Shown here one piece after another: positions 1 to 9,068 of a stretch of DNA of 59,387 nt; positions within the stretch are counted from its first letter, which is position 1; every line of letters starts with the position of its first letter. Source of the DNA: Chloroflexota bacterium. GTDB taxonomy: Bacteria > Chloroflexota > Anaerolineae > SpSt-313. Under the pieces are notes generated by a model. The model was not told the DNA's origin. It did not search any database and worked only from the letters and a program-made list of their open reading frames with translations. The stretch is taken from NCBI GenBank assembly GCA_029553955.1, contig JAKPJZ010000221.1:1-59387 (forward strand), in the 5' to 3' direction. Both the position numbers and the translations under genes were made by a program.

Positions 1-2
1 CC

Positions 3-581
3 TGTCTCTCGGGGGGCAATTTCCACGGCGAGCCGGTGGCCCTGGCCATGGATTACCTCAAGACCGCGCTCGCCGAAATCGGCAACATCTCGGAGCGGCG
101 GGTGACCCGCCTGACCGACGATGCCTCGAACCAGGGCACGCTGCCCGCTTTCCTCATCAAGCACGGGGGCCTCAACTCGGGTTTTATGCTGGCCCAGTAC
201 ACCGCGGCGGCGCTGGCGTCGGAGAACAAGGTGCTGGCCCATCCCGCGTGCGTCGATACCGTGCCCACCTCGGCCAACACCGAGGATCACGTGAGCATGG
301 GGCCTATCGCCGCGCGGCAGGCGCAGGAGATCCTGGAGAATGTGGAGACCATCCTCGCCATCGAGCTGCTGGCGGCGGCGCAGGGCATCGACTTTCGGCG
401 CGAGGTGCAGGGCGATGTGCCGCTGGGCCGGGGCACCGCGCCGGCCTACGCGCTCATCCGCAGCCACGTGCCCTTCCTGGAGCACGATACGTACATGGCG
501 CCGCTGATCGAGCGGGTGCTGGCGCTGGTGCGGAGTGGAGAGCTGGTGAGAGCGGTCAATGAGGCGACCGAGGGAGCGTGA
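3..581 (+). CDS. hutH: Histidine ammonia-lyase, C-terminal part (cut by window edge)
   Basis: Deaminates L-histidine to urocanate, the first step of histidine degradation in the cytoplasm. The gene enters from the left edge, so only the last 192 residues are visible. The reading frame opens with [17 protein letters not shown], a conserved stretch of the HAL/PAL family, followed by the helical C-terminal domain with the family pattern [31 protein letters not shown]. The MIO-forming Ala-Ser-Gly triad would lie upstream, outside the window. The internal ATG near position 48 is not the real start. The gene is followed by hutU in the same direction, which supports a hut operon. Identification is secure; completeness cannot be judged. 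Confidence 0.95.
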   Translation, partial: CLSGGNFHGEPVALAMDYLKTALAEIGNISERRVTRLTDDASNQGTLPAFLIKHGGLNSGFMLAQYTAAALASENKVLAHPACVDTVPTSANTEDHVSMGPIAARQAQEILENVETILAIELLAAAQGIDFRREVQGDVPLGRGTAPAYALIRSHVPFLEHDTYMAPLIERVLALVRSGELVRAVNEATEGA

Positions 582-584
582 GGC

Positions 585-730
585 GAGAAAGGGACGTGAA
601 AGGGCACGAAAGGCGCGAAAGGGACGCGAAAGGGCACGAAAGGCGCGAAAGGGCGCGAAAGGCGGCGCTCATTCTTCGTGTCTTTCGCGAGTCTTTCGTG
701 CCCCTTTCGTGTCCTTCCGTGCCCCATCAG
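585..730. repeat. GAAAGG-type tandem repeat with inverted downstream half
   Basis: The left part repeats short units of the form GGGCACGAAAGGCGCGAAAG. The right part (about 676-724) carries the complementary motif CTTTCGTG several times, so the whole block can fold as an imperfect hairpin between hutH and hutU. It is low complexity and not coding, although an open frame runs through it into hutU. Confidence 0.7.
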
Positions 731-756
731 TCTACTGTGCAGAAAGGAGCTGCGGA

Positions 757-2403
<1,647 letters not shown>

Positions 2404-2409
<6 letters not shown>

Positions 2410-2477
2410 AACGTGATGTGTGAAACGTGATGCGTAAAACGTAAGGAGTGCGTATTGCGTATTGCGTATTGCGTGTT
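2404..2477. repeat. Short tandem repeat, GTGATGCGTAAAAC / GCGTATT type
   Basis: Units of the form AAACGTGATGCGT and then GCGTATT are repeated immediately after the hutU stop. The same style returns, mostly inverted, at 6146-6338 before trpB. No gene or clear regulatory site is visible here. Confidence 0.7.
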
Positions 2478-2486
2478 CCGTTGATG

Positions 2487-2700
2487 CTGTCATTGCGAGC
2501 CGCAGCGAAGCAATCTCCAAGAAGGACAGAGCACACCTTCCGCATCGGAGATTGCTTCGCTGCGGTTGTTGAGAAACTCCCCGTTTGTCATTGCGAGGAG
2601 GCGGCCGCAGCCGCCGACGAAGCGATCTCCACGTCGCGATCTGGGGCGCTGGCGCACTTGGATTGCTTCGTCGGCTGCGGCCTCCTCGCAATGACAGCAG
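2487..2700. repeat. Family E palindromic repeats (TCATTGCGAGCCGCAGCGAA type)
   Basis: Two adjacent hairpin units. The first pairs TTGCGAGCCGCAGCGAAGCA (near 2491) with an inverted copy near 2550. The second pairs TCATTGCGAGGAGGCGGC (near 2588) with GCCTCCTCGCAATGACA (near 2680). Related copies lie at 49043-49134 and 50305-50580. Together with the preceding tandem repeat they fill most of the roughly 390 bases between hutU and the HIT gene; the remainder shows nothing recognisable. Confidence 0.85.
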
Positions 2701-2796
2701 TAGTTTCTGTGCTTGCACATGCCGCGCGGCGGCATGGGATACTCGCAATGACAAGCTGAACGTCAGACGTGGGTGCGGCGAAGGGACGGGCATGAC

Positions 2797-3402
2797 GTGA
2801 GTGACTGCGCATTCTGCACGCGAGAGGAGCAGCCGGCGGCGCTGTTCGAGACGGCGGGCCTCTACGTCATGCCCGACAAGTTCCCGATGACGCCCGGGCA
2901 CGTGCTGATCATCTGCCGGGCGCACCTGCCCTGCTTCGCCGCCGCGCCCGAGACGCTGCTGGAAGAGTTGGAGGAGGCGGCCGGCCGCGTGCGCCGCTTC
3001 CTGCGCGAGGCCTACGGTGGCGCGATTCTGGCCTGGGAGAACGGCGTGGCCGGGCAGACGGTGTTCCATGCCCACCTGCACCTGCTGCCGGGAGCGCCGC
3101 CGGGCGTGCCGCCGGCGCTGGAGGATGCCGAGCTCGTGCCCATCGACGGCTGGGAGCCGGTGCGCCGGCGCTTCCAGCGCCACGGCTGCTACCGCTACCT
3201 GGCTTTCGGCGATGACCGCCGCCTGCTCGCCGGCCACAGCCCGGCGATGGCCCGCATGCGCACGTTCTGGGAGCAGCAGTTCCCGGCGCGCTGGAGTGAG
3301 GAGCAGGGCGAGTGGGTCAGGGCGACGACGCCCGAGGACGTGTGCGAGCTGGGACGGCGCTGGGCGCAGTGGGCGCATACGCGGGGCGGGGCAGATCTGT
3401 GA
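2797..3402 (+). CDS. HIT-family nucleotide hydrolase or transferase
   Basis: Histidine-triad proteins bind nucleotides and hydrolyse or transfer nucleotidyl groups through a His-His-His site. The 201-residue protein shows an N-terminal CAFCTRE metal-like motif, the MPDKFPMTPGHVLII strand-loop typical of HIT folds, and the catalytic triad as VFHAHLHLLPG (H-A-H-L-H-L-L). The C-terminal 80 residues extend beyond the compact HIT domain. The frame is open from 2773, but GTG 2797 is preferred: GAAGGGA lies about ten bases before it and it places SDCAFC at the N terminus as in related proteins. The stop overlaps a possible GTG of the next gene, suggesting co-transcription. The substrate cannot be deduced. 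Confidence 0.85.
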   Translation: MSDCAFCTREEQPAALFETAGLYVMPDKFPMTPGHVLIICRAHLPCFAAAPETLLEELEEAAGRVRRFLREAYGGAILAWENGVAGQTVFHAHLHLLPGAPPGVPPALEDAELVPIDGWEPVRRRFQRHGCYRYLAFGDDRRLLAGHSPAMARMRTFWEQQFPARWSEEQGEWVRATTPEDVCELGRRWAQWAHTRGGADL

Positions 3403-3428
3403 GGGAGCGTGAGTTGAGAGGGGATGGC

Positions 3429-4393
3429 GTGACCATACGACCGCTTCAGGAAGCTGATGCGCAGGGCGTGGCTGATGTCGTCAACGCCGGCCGGGTGAGC
3501 GAATGGCAGGAACCGGTCTCGGCGGCGGGGGTCGCCTGGCGTTGGTCTGAGCCGAGCTTTGACCGTGCGGCCGACACCTGGGGGGCTTTAGCCGGCAACG
3601 AGATGGTGGGCGCGTCCTGCGTCTACTTTGAGGATCCGCGCAACGTGCCCGGCGCCGGCGAGGTGCTGCGCCGGCTGTCAGTCGGCGTGCGCCCCGAGCA
3701 GTGGCTGCTCCACCCCGACCTCGCGCGCGAGCTGCTGCAGCGGGCCATGGCCCGGGCGCGCGCCAAGCCGCTGCTCGACCCGGCCAAGCCGCACTACCTG
3801 GGCACGTCGGTGTTTGCCGGCGATGAGCGCACAGAAGCGTTGCTCCTGTCGCTTGGCTTTGCCCATGTGCGCAGCTTTTTCACCATGCGTCGTGAGTGTC
3901 TGGGGGGCTGCCCGCCGTGGGGCGTCTGCCGGGGGTGCGCATTGTGCCCTGGCAGCCGGAGCGCGACCGCGCTGCCTGGGCCGCCCTGGCCGAGGCCTTC
4001 CGCGACCACTGGGGCTATATGCACCCCAACTATGAGCAGTTCCAGTTGCGCTTCCACGGTGCGCACAGTCGGCCCGACCTGTGGCGCCTGGCGCTCGACG
4101 AGGCCTCAGGCGAGGTGGCCGGGGTGTGCCTCGTGGTCATCGACCCGGCGGCGAGCGCGCTCACCGGGCGCGCCGATGGCTTGGTGGAGGAACTCGGCGT
4201 ACGCCGGCCATGGCGGCGGCGGGGCGTGGGTCGGGCGCTGCTCATTGCCGGCATGGAGGCCCTGCGCCAGGCGGGCATGACGGCGGCCGTGCTGGGGGTC
4301 GACAGCGAGAGTCCCACCGGCGCCAACCGCCTGTATGAGCAGGTGGGCTATCGCGTGGTCCTCGAGTCGCGGGCGTACGGGCAGCCCTTGTGA
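3429..4393 (+). pseudogene. Two-domain GNAT acetyltransferase, interrupted by a frameshift
   Basis: The N-terminal GNAT half reads from GTG 3429 (preceded by AGAGGGG) as VTIRPLQEADAQGVADVV to FAHVRSFFTMRREC. The second GNAT half is in a different frame from about 3905, RIVPWQPERDRAAWAALAEAF, with the acetyl-CoA loop RPWRRRGVGRALL and the C-terminal SPTGANRLYEQVGYR. The join is a run of six G at 3902-3907; one additional G would fuse both halves into a single protein of about 320 residues, the architecture of mycothiol-synthase-like double GNATs. The second half has no convincing start of its own (TGA at 3893-3895, then GTG without a good ribosome site). Either a homopolymer sequencing error, a true frameshift mutation, or slippage at the G run. 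Confidence 0.75.
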
Positions 4394-4440
4394 TGCCGCG
4401 GCGCGTACTCCGGCGCTGTGACCACGACCGTCGCTGCTAG

Positions 4441-4557
4441 GGGCCTATCCGAAAAGTCGTAGCATAGCCCCTTGTGGGCGTGAGCGCGGGCAAATTCGGC
4501 GCCGCAGCGTGGGAAAACGGGCACAAGGCCCTAGGCTACGCGACATTTCGGATAGGC
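4441..4557. mobile_element. MITE-like inverted repeat, CCTATCCGAAA ends
   Basis: The left end GGGCCTATCCGAAA is matched by the inverted right end TTTCGGATAGG. Inside, the left arm continues as GTAGCATAGCCCCTTGTGGG and the right arm mirrors it as GGCACAAGGCCCTAGGCTAC, giving about 37 imperfectly paired bases per arm. There is no coding capacity. Its inner arms are two copies of the dispersed family C repeat (CCCACAAGGGGCTAGGCTAC) also found near 16686, 22251 and 50508. It lies in the intergenic space just upstream of the trp promoter. Confidence 0.75.
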
Positions 4558-4577
4558 TCTATGCGCGGCGGCCGGTT

Positions 4578-4606
4578 TTGACAGCGTGACGAGAACGTGC
4601 TATAGT
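4578..4606 (+). promoter_or_regulatory. Sigma-70-type promoter of the trp leader
   Basis: TTGACA at 4578-4583, a 17-base spacer, and TATAGT at 4601-4606. This is close to consensus and would start transcription a few bases before the T-box leader. Confidence 0.85.
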
Positions 4607-4611
4607 GCATC

Positions 4612-4967
4612 TACAATCGAACTACAAAAGCTGTGAGCAGGACGAGTAGCTGCCGGAGCGGGGGCCAGAGAGCCGGGTGTGTGGTGGAAGCCCGGCACCA
4701 GCGCGGGCAGTGAATGGACCTGTGAGCCGCGGGCTGAACGGGCATAGGCCCCAGTAGGCCTCGCCGGAGCCGCCACCGTTATCAGGGCTGAGGGTATCGG
4801 ATGCGTCTGTGCATCCCGTACCTGCATGAGTGAGGCTGGCCTTTCAGGCACACTACCCGCCATCACGGCGGGTTTTTTGTTTGTGGAGGGCTGGGCCTAA
4901 CTCGGGTGGCACCGCGGGTGCAGCAAGCGCTCCCGTCCCGATGTGAGGGATGGGGGCGCTTTTGTTT
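4612..4967 (+). promoter_or_regulatory. T-box leader, tryptophan specific (UGG specifier)
   Basis: Senses uncharged tRNA-Trp in the nascent mRNA and allows read-through into trpS. Visible parts in order: the GAGCAGGACGAGTAGC segment (GA motif, near 4633), the AGAGAGC ... GGTGGAAGC apical-loop elements (near 4667-4690), the specifier region TGAATGGACC with TGG at 4715-4717, a stem-III-like hairpin at 4856-4878, and the T-box sequence AACTCGGGTGGCACCGCGG at 4899-4917. The terminator follows at 4926-4967. The specifier encodes Trp, which agrees with trpS directly downstream. The T-box sequence itself is near consensus, so the call is strong. Confidence 0.95.
4926..4967 (+). terminator. Regulated terminator of the T-box
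   Basis: AGCGCTCCCGTCCC pairs with GGGATGGGGGCGCT (with G-U pairs), followed by TTTTGTTTTC. The 5' arm follows the T-box sequence, so antiterminator and terminator would exclude one another in the usual way. Confidence 0.85.
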
Positions 4968-4984
4968 TCTCAGGGAACTGAGGG

Positions 4985-5145
4985 GAGAAGGTGGGGCGGG
5001 CTTTCGAGCCCGCCAGGTGGCTCAGACATGAGGGCCGGACAGGCTGGAAAGCCTGTCCCACGGGCATGTAGGGCGGGCTTTCCAGCCCGCTGGGTGTCGC
5101 AGGGGCGAGGGCTGGGCAGGCGGGGACGCCTGCCCCACGGAGGAG
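4985..5145. repeat. Family D palindromic repeats in the trpS leader
   Basis: Several short palindromes in series: GGCGGGCTTTCGAGCCCGCC (4995), GGACAGGCTGGAAAGCCTGTCC (5037), GGGCGGGCTTTCCAGCCCGC and GGGCAGGCGGGGACGCCTGCC. The second unit recurs exactly at 25709 inside a coding sequence. They lie between the T-box terminator and the trpS ribosome site. Confidence 0.85.
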
Positions 5146-5149
5146 AGAC

Positions 5150-6148
5150 ATGGCACAACGGGTATTTAGCGGCGTGCAGCCGACGGCTGATAGCATCCAC
5201 ATCGGCAACTACCTGGGTGCGGTGAAGGGGATGCTGCGGCTGCAGGAAGAATGCGAGTGCATCTATAGCGTGGTCGATTATCACGCCATCACGGTGCCCT
5301 ACGAGCCGGCGCGGCTGCCGGGACGGGTGCTCAGCGTGGCGACCGACTACCTGGCGGCCGGGCTGGATCCAAACAAATCGGCGCTCATGGTGCAGTCGGA
5401 CGTGCCCGAGCACGTGGAGCTGGCCTGGCTGTTGGGGGTGGCGGTGCCGGTGGCCAAGCTGCGGCAACTGCCGACCTACAAGGACAAGCGGGCGCGCACC
5501 GGCAATACCAATGTCGGGCTGCTCTGCTATCCCTTGCTGATGGCGGCCGATATCCTGATCTACAAGGCGGAACTGGTGCCGGTGGGGCGCGACCAACTGC
5601 CGCATATCGAGATCACCCGCGAGATTGCGCGCCTCTTCAACAACACCTTTGGCGAGACTTTTCCCGAGCCGCAAGGGCGCGTCAACGCGGCGGCGGTGGT
5701 GCCGGGGCTCGACGGGGGCGGCGCCATGTCGAAGAGCGTGCCTGGCAGCTTTATCGCCCTGAGCGACCCGCCGGAAGAGATCCGCCAGAAGCTGAGCCGT
5801 GCGGTGACCGACCCGGCGCGCCAGCGGCGGCGCGACCCCGGCGAACCGGCGCGCTGCAACATCTATACCATCCATGGCTTTTACACGCCCGAGGCCACGT
5901 GCCAGGCGCTGGCGCAGGGCTGTCGCGCCGGGGAGATCGGCTGCCTCGAGTGCAAGCGCACCCTGGCCGACGAGATGATCGCCGACCTGGCCCCGCTGCA
6001 GGCGCGGCGAGCGGAGCTCTTGGCGCATCCGGATACCGTCCGCGACGTGCTGCGCGAAGGCGCCCGGCGCGTGCGGCCGCTGGCGCAGGTGACGGTGGCC
6101 GAGGTCAGGGCGAAGATGGGATTGGTGGGGGTGGCGAGGACGACGTAG
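5150..6148 (+). CDS. trpS: Tryptophanyl-tRNA synthetase, T-box regulated copy
   Basis: Charges tRNA-Trp in the cytoplasm. The 332 residues match the short bacterial TrpRS. The class I signatures are SIHIGNYLGA (HIGH) near residue 20 and AMSKS (KMSKS) near residue 194; between them are TrpRS signatures VDYHAIT, TDYLAAGLDPNKSALMVQS and NVGLLCYPLLMAADILIY. ATG 5150 follows GGAGAGAC. Transcription is under the Trp T-box. A second, clearly different trpS lies at 47964-48950; there the KMSKS motif is canonical and no T-box is visible. trpB2 follows after a 200-base repeat-filled gap. Confidence 0.97.
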   Translation: MAQRVFSGVQPTADSIHIGNYLGAVKGMLRLQEECECIYSVVDYHAITVPYEPARLPGRVLSVATDYLAAGLDPNKSALMVQSDVPEHVELAWLLGVAVPVAKLRQLPTYKDKRARTGNTNVGLLCYPLLMAADILIYKAELVPVGRDQLPHIEITREIARLFNNTFGETFPEPQGRVNAAAVVPGLDGGGAMSKSVPGSFIALSDPPEEIRQKLSRAVTDPARQRRRDPGEPARCNIYTIHGFYTPEATCQALAQGCRAGEIGCLECKRTLADEMIADLAPLQARRAELLAHPDTVRDVLREGARRVRPLAQVTVAEVRAKMGLVGVARTT

Positions 6149-6338
6149 TGAGTGAAACGTAATGCGTAAAACGTGAGGAGTGATCCGGCCGCCTCATCGC
6201 TGCCGCTGGCTCCGTGGCGCTCGCTCGCGTCTGGTGAGGGAGCGGAACACGCCTTCACGGGGCGCGGCCCCTTACGCATTACGCATTACGTATTACGCAT
6301 CACGCATCACGTTCTACGCATCACGCATCACGCACAAG
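6146..6338. repeat. Tandem ACGCATTACGCATCACG repeats before trpB
   Basis: Begins with AAACGTAATGCGTAAAACGT, then an inverted run of TTACGCATTACGCATTACGT and CACGCATCACG units up to the trpB ribosome site. It can pair with the first part and with similar sequence at 2404-2477. The intervening 6180-6270 stretch shows nothing recognisable. Confidence 0.75.
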
Positions 6339-6349
6339 GAGGTAACACA

Positions 6350-7720
6350 ATGACCTGCCCAGATGAGACCAAGATTTACCTGCCCGAGAGCGAGCTGCCC
6401 GAGGCCTGGTACAACATCGCCGCCGACATGCCGGTGCCGATCCCACCGGTGCTGCACCCGGCGACTGCCAAGCCCATCGGCCCGGCCGACCTGGCGCCGC
6501 TCTTCCCCATGGCGCTGATCGAGCAGGAGGTCTCGACCGAGCGCTACATCCCCATCCCCGAGCCGGTGCGCGAGGTGCTGCGCCTGTGGCGGCCCTCGCC
6601 CCTGATGCGGGCGCGGCGGCTGGAGCGGGCGCTCGATACGCCGGCGCGCATCTACTTCAAGTACGAGGGCGTCAGCCCCGCCGGCAGCCACAAGCCCAAC
6701 ACGGCGGTAGCCCAGGTCTACTATAACAAAGAGGAGGGCATCCGCCGCCTGACGACCGAGACCGGCGCCGGGCAGTGGGGCACCGCCCTCTCGATGGCCT
6801 GCAACTTTTTCGGGGTCGAGTGCAAGGTCTACATGGTCAAGATCTCGTACCAGCAAAAGCCCTACCGGCGCTCGCTGATCGAGACCTTTGGCGCGCGTGT
6901 TATCGCCAGCCCCTCGACCGAGACCGAGGCGGGGCGGCGCATCCTGGCGCAGGACCCCGAGTCGCGCGGCGCGCTGGGCATTGCCATCAGCGAGGCGGTC
7001 GAAGAGGCGGCCCAGCACGACGACATCCACTACGCGCTGGGCAGCGTGCTCAACCACGTCCTATTGCACCAGACGGTCATCGGCGAGGAGGCGCTGAAGC
7101 AGATGGCCATCGCCGAGGCCTACCCCGATGTGGTTATCGGCTGCGTCGGCGGTGGCTCGAACTTTGGCGGCCTGGCCTTCCCCTTTATGCGCGAGCGGCT
7201 GCAGCGCGGGCCGAAGACGCGCTTTGTGGCGGTGGAGCCGGCGGCCTGCCCCACGCTGACCAAGGGCCCCTATGCCTACGACTATGGCGACTCGGCGGGG
7301 CTGGCGCCGCTGGTCAAGATGTACACCCTGGGCCACAGCTTTGTGCCGGCGGGCATCCACGCCGGCGGCCTGCGCTATCACGGCATGTCGCCGCTGATCT
7401 CGGCGTTGGTGAACGGCGGCTACGTGGAGCCGGTGGCCTACACGCAGACGCCGGTCTTTGACGCCGCGGTGCAGTTCGCGCGCGCCGAGGGCATCGTGCC
7501 GGCGCCCGAGTCGTCACACGCCATCCGTGCTGCCATTGACGAGGCCCTGCAGGCAAAAGAGGCTGGCGAGGCGCGCACCATCCTCTTCAACCTCAGCGGC
7601 CACGGCCACTTTGACATGGCGGCCTACGATGCCTACTTCCGTGGCGAGCTGCAGGACTATGCCCTGCCGCCCGACAAGCTCCAGGAGGCGCTGCGCACGC
7701 TGCCCAAGGTGGACGAGTAG
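6350..7720 (+). CDS. trpB: Tryptophan synthase beta chain, TrpB2 type
   Basis: PLP enzyme condensing indole and L-serine to L-tryptophan. The 456 residues and the N-terminal [20 protein letters not shown] are typical of the long TrpB2 group rather than TrpB1. The PLP lysine is in [27 protein letters not shown] and the phosphate loop [11 protein letters not shown] follow. ATG 6350 has a good ribosome site (AAGGAGGT). No trpA or other trp gene is adjacent; TrpB2 enzymes are often encoded apart from trpA and may use free indole. Position after the T-box-controlled trpS, with no clear terminator between, suggests co-regulation by tryptophan starvation. Confidence 0.95.
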   Translation: MTCPDETKIYLPESELPEAWYNIAADMPVPIPPVLHPATAKPIGPADLAPLFPMALIEQEVSTERYIPIPEPVREVLRLWRPSPLMRARRLERALDTPARIYFKYEGVSPAGSHKPNTAVAQVYYNKEEGIRRLTTETGAGQWGTALSMACNFFGVECKVYMVKISYQQKPYRRSLIETFGARVIASPSTETEAGRRILAQDPESRGALGIAISEAVEEAAQHDDIHYALGSVLNHVLLHQTVIGEEALKQMAIAEAYPDVVIGCVGGGSNFGGLAFPFMRERLQRGPKTRFVAVEPAACPTLTKGPYAYDYGDSAGLAPLVKMYTLGHSFVPAGIHAGGLRYHGMSPLISALVNGGYVEPVAYTQTPVFDAAVQFARAEGIVPAPESSHAIRAAIDEALQAKEAGEARTILFNLSGHGHFDMAAYDAYFRGELQDYALPPDKLQEALRTLPKVDE

Positions 7721-7731
7721 ACACTGGGCAG

Positions 7732-7806
7732 GGGGTTTGGCGGGCCTGCCTGCGCCGCTGGCCGCCCGCGGGGCGGCCAGCGGCGCAGGCAGGCCCGCCA
7801 AACCCC
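7732..7806. repeat. Family B palindrome B1, 36-bp perfect arms
   Basis: Arms 7732-7767 and 7771-7806 are perfectly complementary with a 3-base loop. It begins 11 bases after the trpB stop and ends 16 bases before the next start codon. The outer edge is GGGGTTTGGCGGG. There is no T-run after it, so it is not a canonical terminator. Confidence 0.95.
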
Positions 7807-7822
7807 AGAACGAGGTAAGGAT

Positions 7823-8899
7823 ATGGATTTGCGAGTACCCGGCCCGACGCCGTTGCCGCCACCGGTGCGCGAGGCGTTGGCCGCAGAGATGATCAACCAT
7901 CGCGGCGCCGAGTTCCGCGCGCTGCTGGCCGCGGTGACGGCCGGCCTGCAGCACGTGCTGCAGACCGAAGGCGACGTGCTCGTGCTGACCGGGTCGGGCA
8001 CCGGCGCCATGGAGGCGGCCATCGTCAACCTGATCAGCCCCGGCGACCGCGTGCTGGCGGTGACGGTGGGCGCCTTTGGCGACCGGTTTGCCGAGGTCGC
8101 GCAAGCCTTTGGCGCTGAGGTCAGCACGGTGGCCAGCCCTTGGGGCCGGGCGGCGAACGCCCTGGCGCTGGAAGACGCGCTGGCGCGCACGCCCCATGTG
8201 CGGCTGGTGCTGGTGACCCACAACGAGACCTCGACCGGCGTGACCAACGACCTGCGCGCGCTCGCGGAGGTCGTCGGCGCGCGGCGTGGCGAGGGCGGCC
8301 CACTGCTGGTGGTCGACGCCGTCAGCTCGGCAGGGGCCATCCCGCTGCCGGTCGACGCCTGGGGCTGCGATGTGGCCATCACGGGCTCGCAGAAGGCGTG
8401 GATGGCGCCGCCGGGCGTGAGCATGCTCAGCATGAGCGAGCGCGCCTGGGCGGCGGCCGAGCGCGCCACCTGTCCGCGCTACTACTGGGACCTGCGCAAG
8501 GCCTGCCGCGCCGCCGAGCGCCATGAGACGCCTTGGACGCCGGCGGTGAATGCGCTGCAAGGGCTGCATGCCGCGCTCGCCATGATGCGCGCCGAGGGGC
8601 TGGAGGCGATCTATGCCCGCCACCGCCGTGTGGCGCACCGCATGCGCGAGGGCGCCAAGGCATTGGGCCTCGAGCTCTTTGCCGACCCGGCGCACGCCTC
8701 GAACACCGTGACCACGCTGCGTGTGCCCGAGGGCGTGGACGGCGAGATGCTGCTGCGGCGGGTGCGCGAGCTGGGGGTGACGCTGGCCGGCGGTCAGGGC
8801 GCGCTCAAGGGACGCATCATCCGCGTGGGCCACATGGGCTATGTCGATACGGCCGATATTGACCGTGTGTTGCAGGCCCTGGCAGCGGCGTTGGGCTGA
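7823..8899 (+). CDS. Class V aminotransferase (serine/alanine-glyoxylate type)
   Basis: PLP-dependent aminotransferase. The 358-residue protein starts with DLRVPGPTPLPPPVREAL, the usual N terminus of serine-pyruvate or alanine-glyoxylate aminotransferases. It contains LTGSGTGAMEAAIVNL, the cofactor aspartate in LLVVDAVSSAGA and the PLP lysine in TGSQKAWMAPPG. Immediately downstream is serA, so it most likely performs the transamination of the serine pathway (phosphohydroxypyruvate to phosphoserine, or glyoxylate/serine exchange), as similar class V enzymes do where serC is missing. Substrate is inferred from context. ATG 7823 follows GAGGTAAGG. Confidence 0.88.
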   Translation: MDLRVPGPTPLPPPVREALAAEMINHRGAEFRALLAAVTAGLQHVLQTEGDVLVLTGSGTGAMEAAIVNLISPGDRVLAVTVGAFGDRFAEVAQAFGAEVSTVASPWGRAANALALEDALARTPHVRLVLVTHNETSTGVTNDLRALAEVVGARRGEGGPLLVVDAVSSAGAIPLPVDAWGCDVAITGSQKAWMAPPGVSMLSMSERAWAAAERATCPRYYWDLRKACRAAERHETPWTPAVNALQGLHAALAMMRAEGLEAIYARHRRVAHRMREGAKALGLELFADPAHASNTVTTLRVPEGVDGEMLLRRVRELGVTLAGGQGALKGRIIRVGHMGYVDTADIDRVLQALAAALG

Positions 8900-8957
8900 G
8901 GCCAGGCGGTAACCTGCCGGCTCGCAGCTTTGCGCCAACCCGGCATGATACCCTAAA

Positions 8958-9049
8958 GGGGTTTGGAGCGGGTATGGCTGGGTCGGGCGCCGTGCGCCGC
9001 CCGCGGGCGGCGCACGGCGCCCGACCCAGCCATACCCGCTCCAAACCCC
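8958..9049. repeat. Family B palindrome B2, 46-bp perfect arms
   Basis: Arms 8958-9003 and 9004-9049 are perfectly complementary with no spacer; centre CCCGCGGG, outer edge GGGGTTTGGAGCGGG. It ends 19 bases before the serA start. Its arm sequence differs from B1 apart from the edges and centre. Confidence 0.95.
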
Positions 9050-9068
9050 CTGATGAGTCGGGGGTGGA

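Noticed and set aside
559..756. N-terminal extension of urocanate hydratase
   Set aside because: It translates the GAAAGG repeat, lacks family similarity, and a good ribosome site stands before GTG 757.
2487..2700. CRISPR array in the clustered repeats (also considered at 50305-50640)
   Set aside because: Repeats are palindromic, of unequal spacing and few; there are no regular spacers and no cas genes.
3896..4393. Second GNAT domain as a separate gene
   Set aside because: Its GTG directly follows an in-frame TGA without a clear ribosome site, and a one-base change at the G run restores a continuous two-domain protein.
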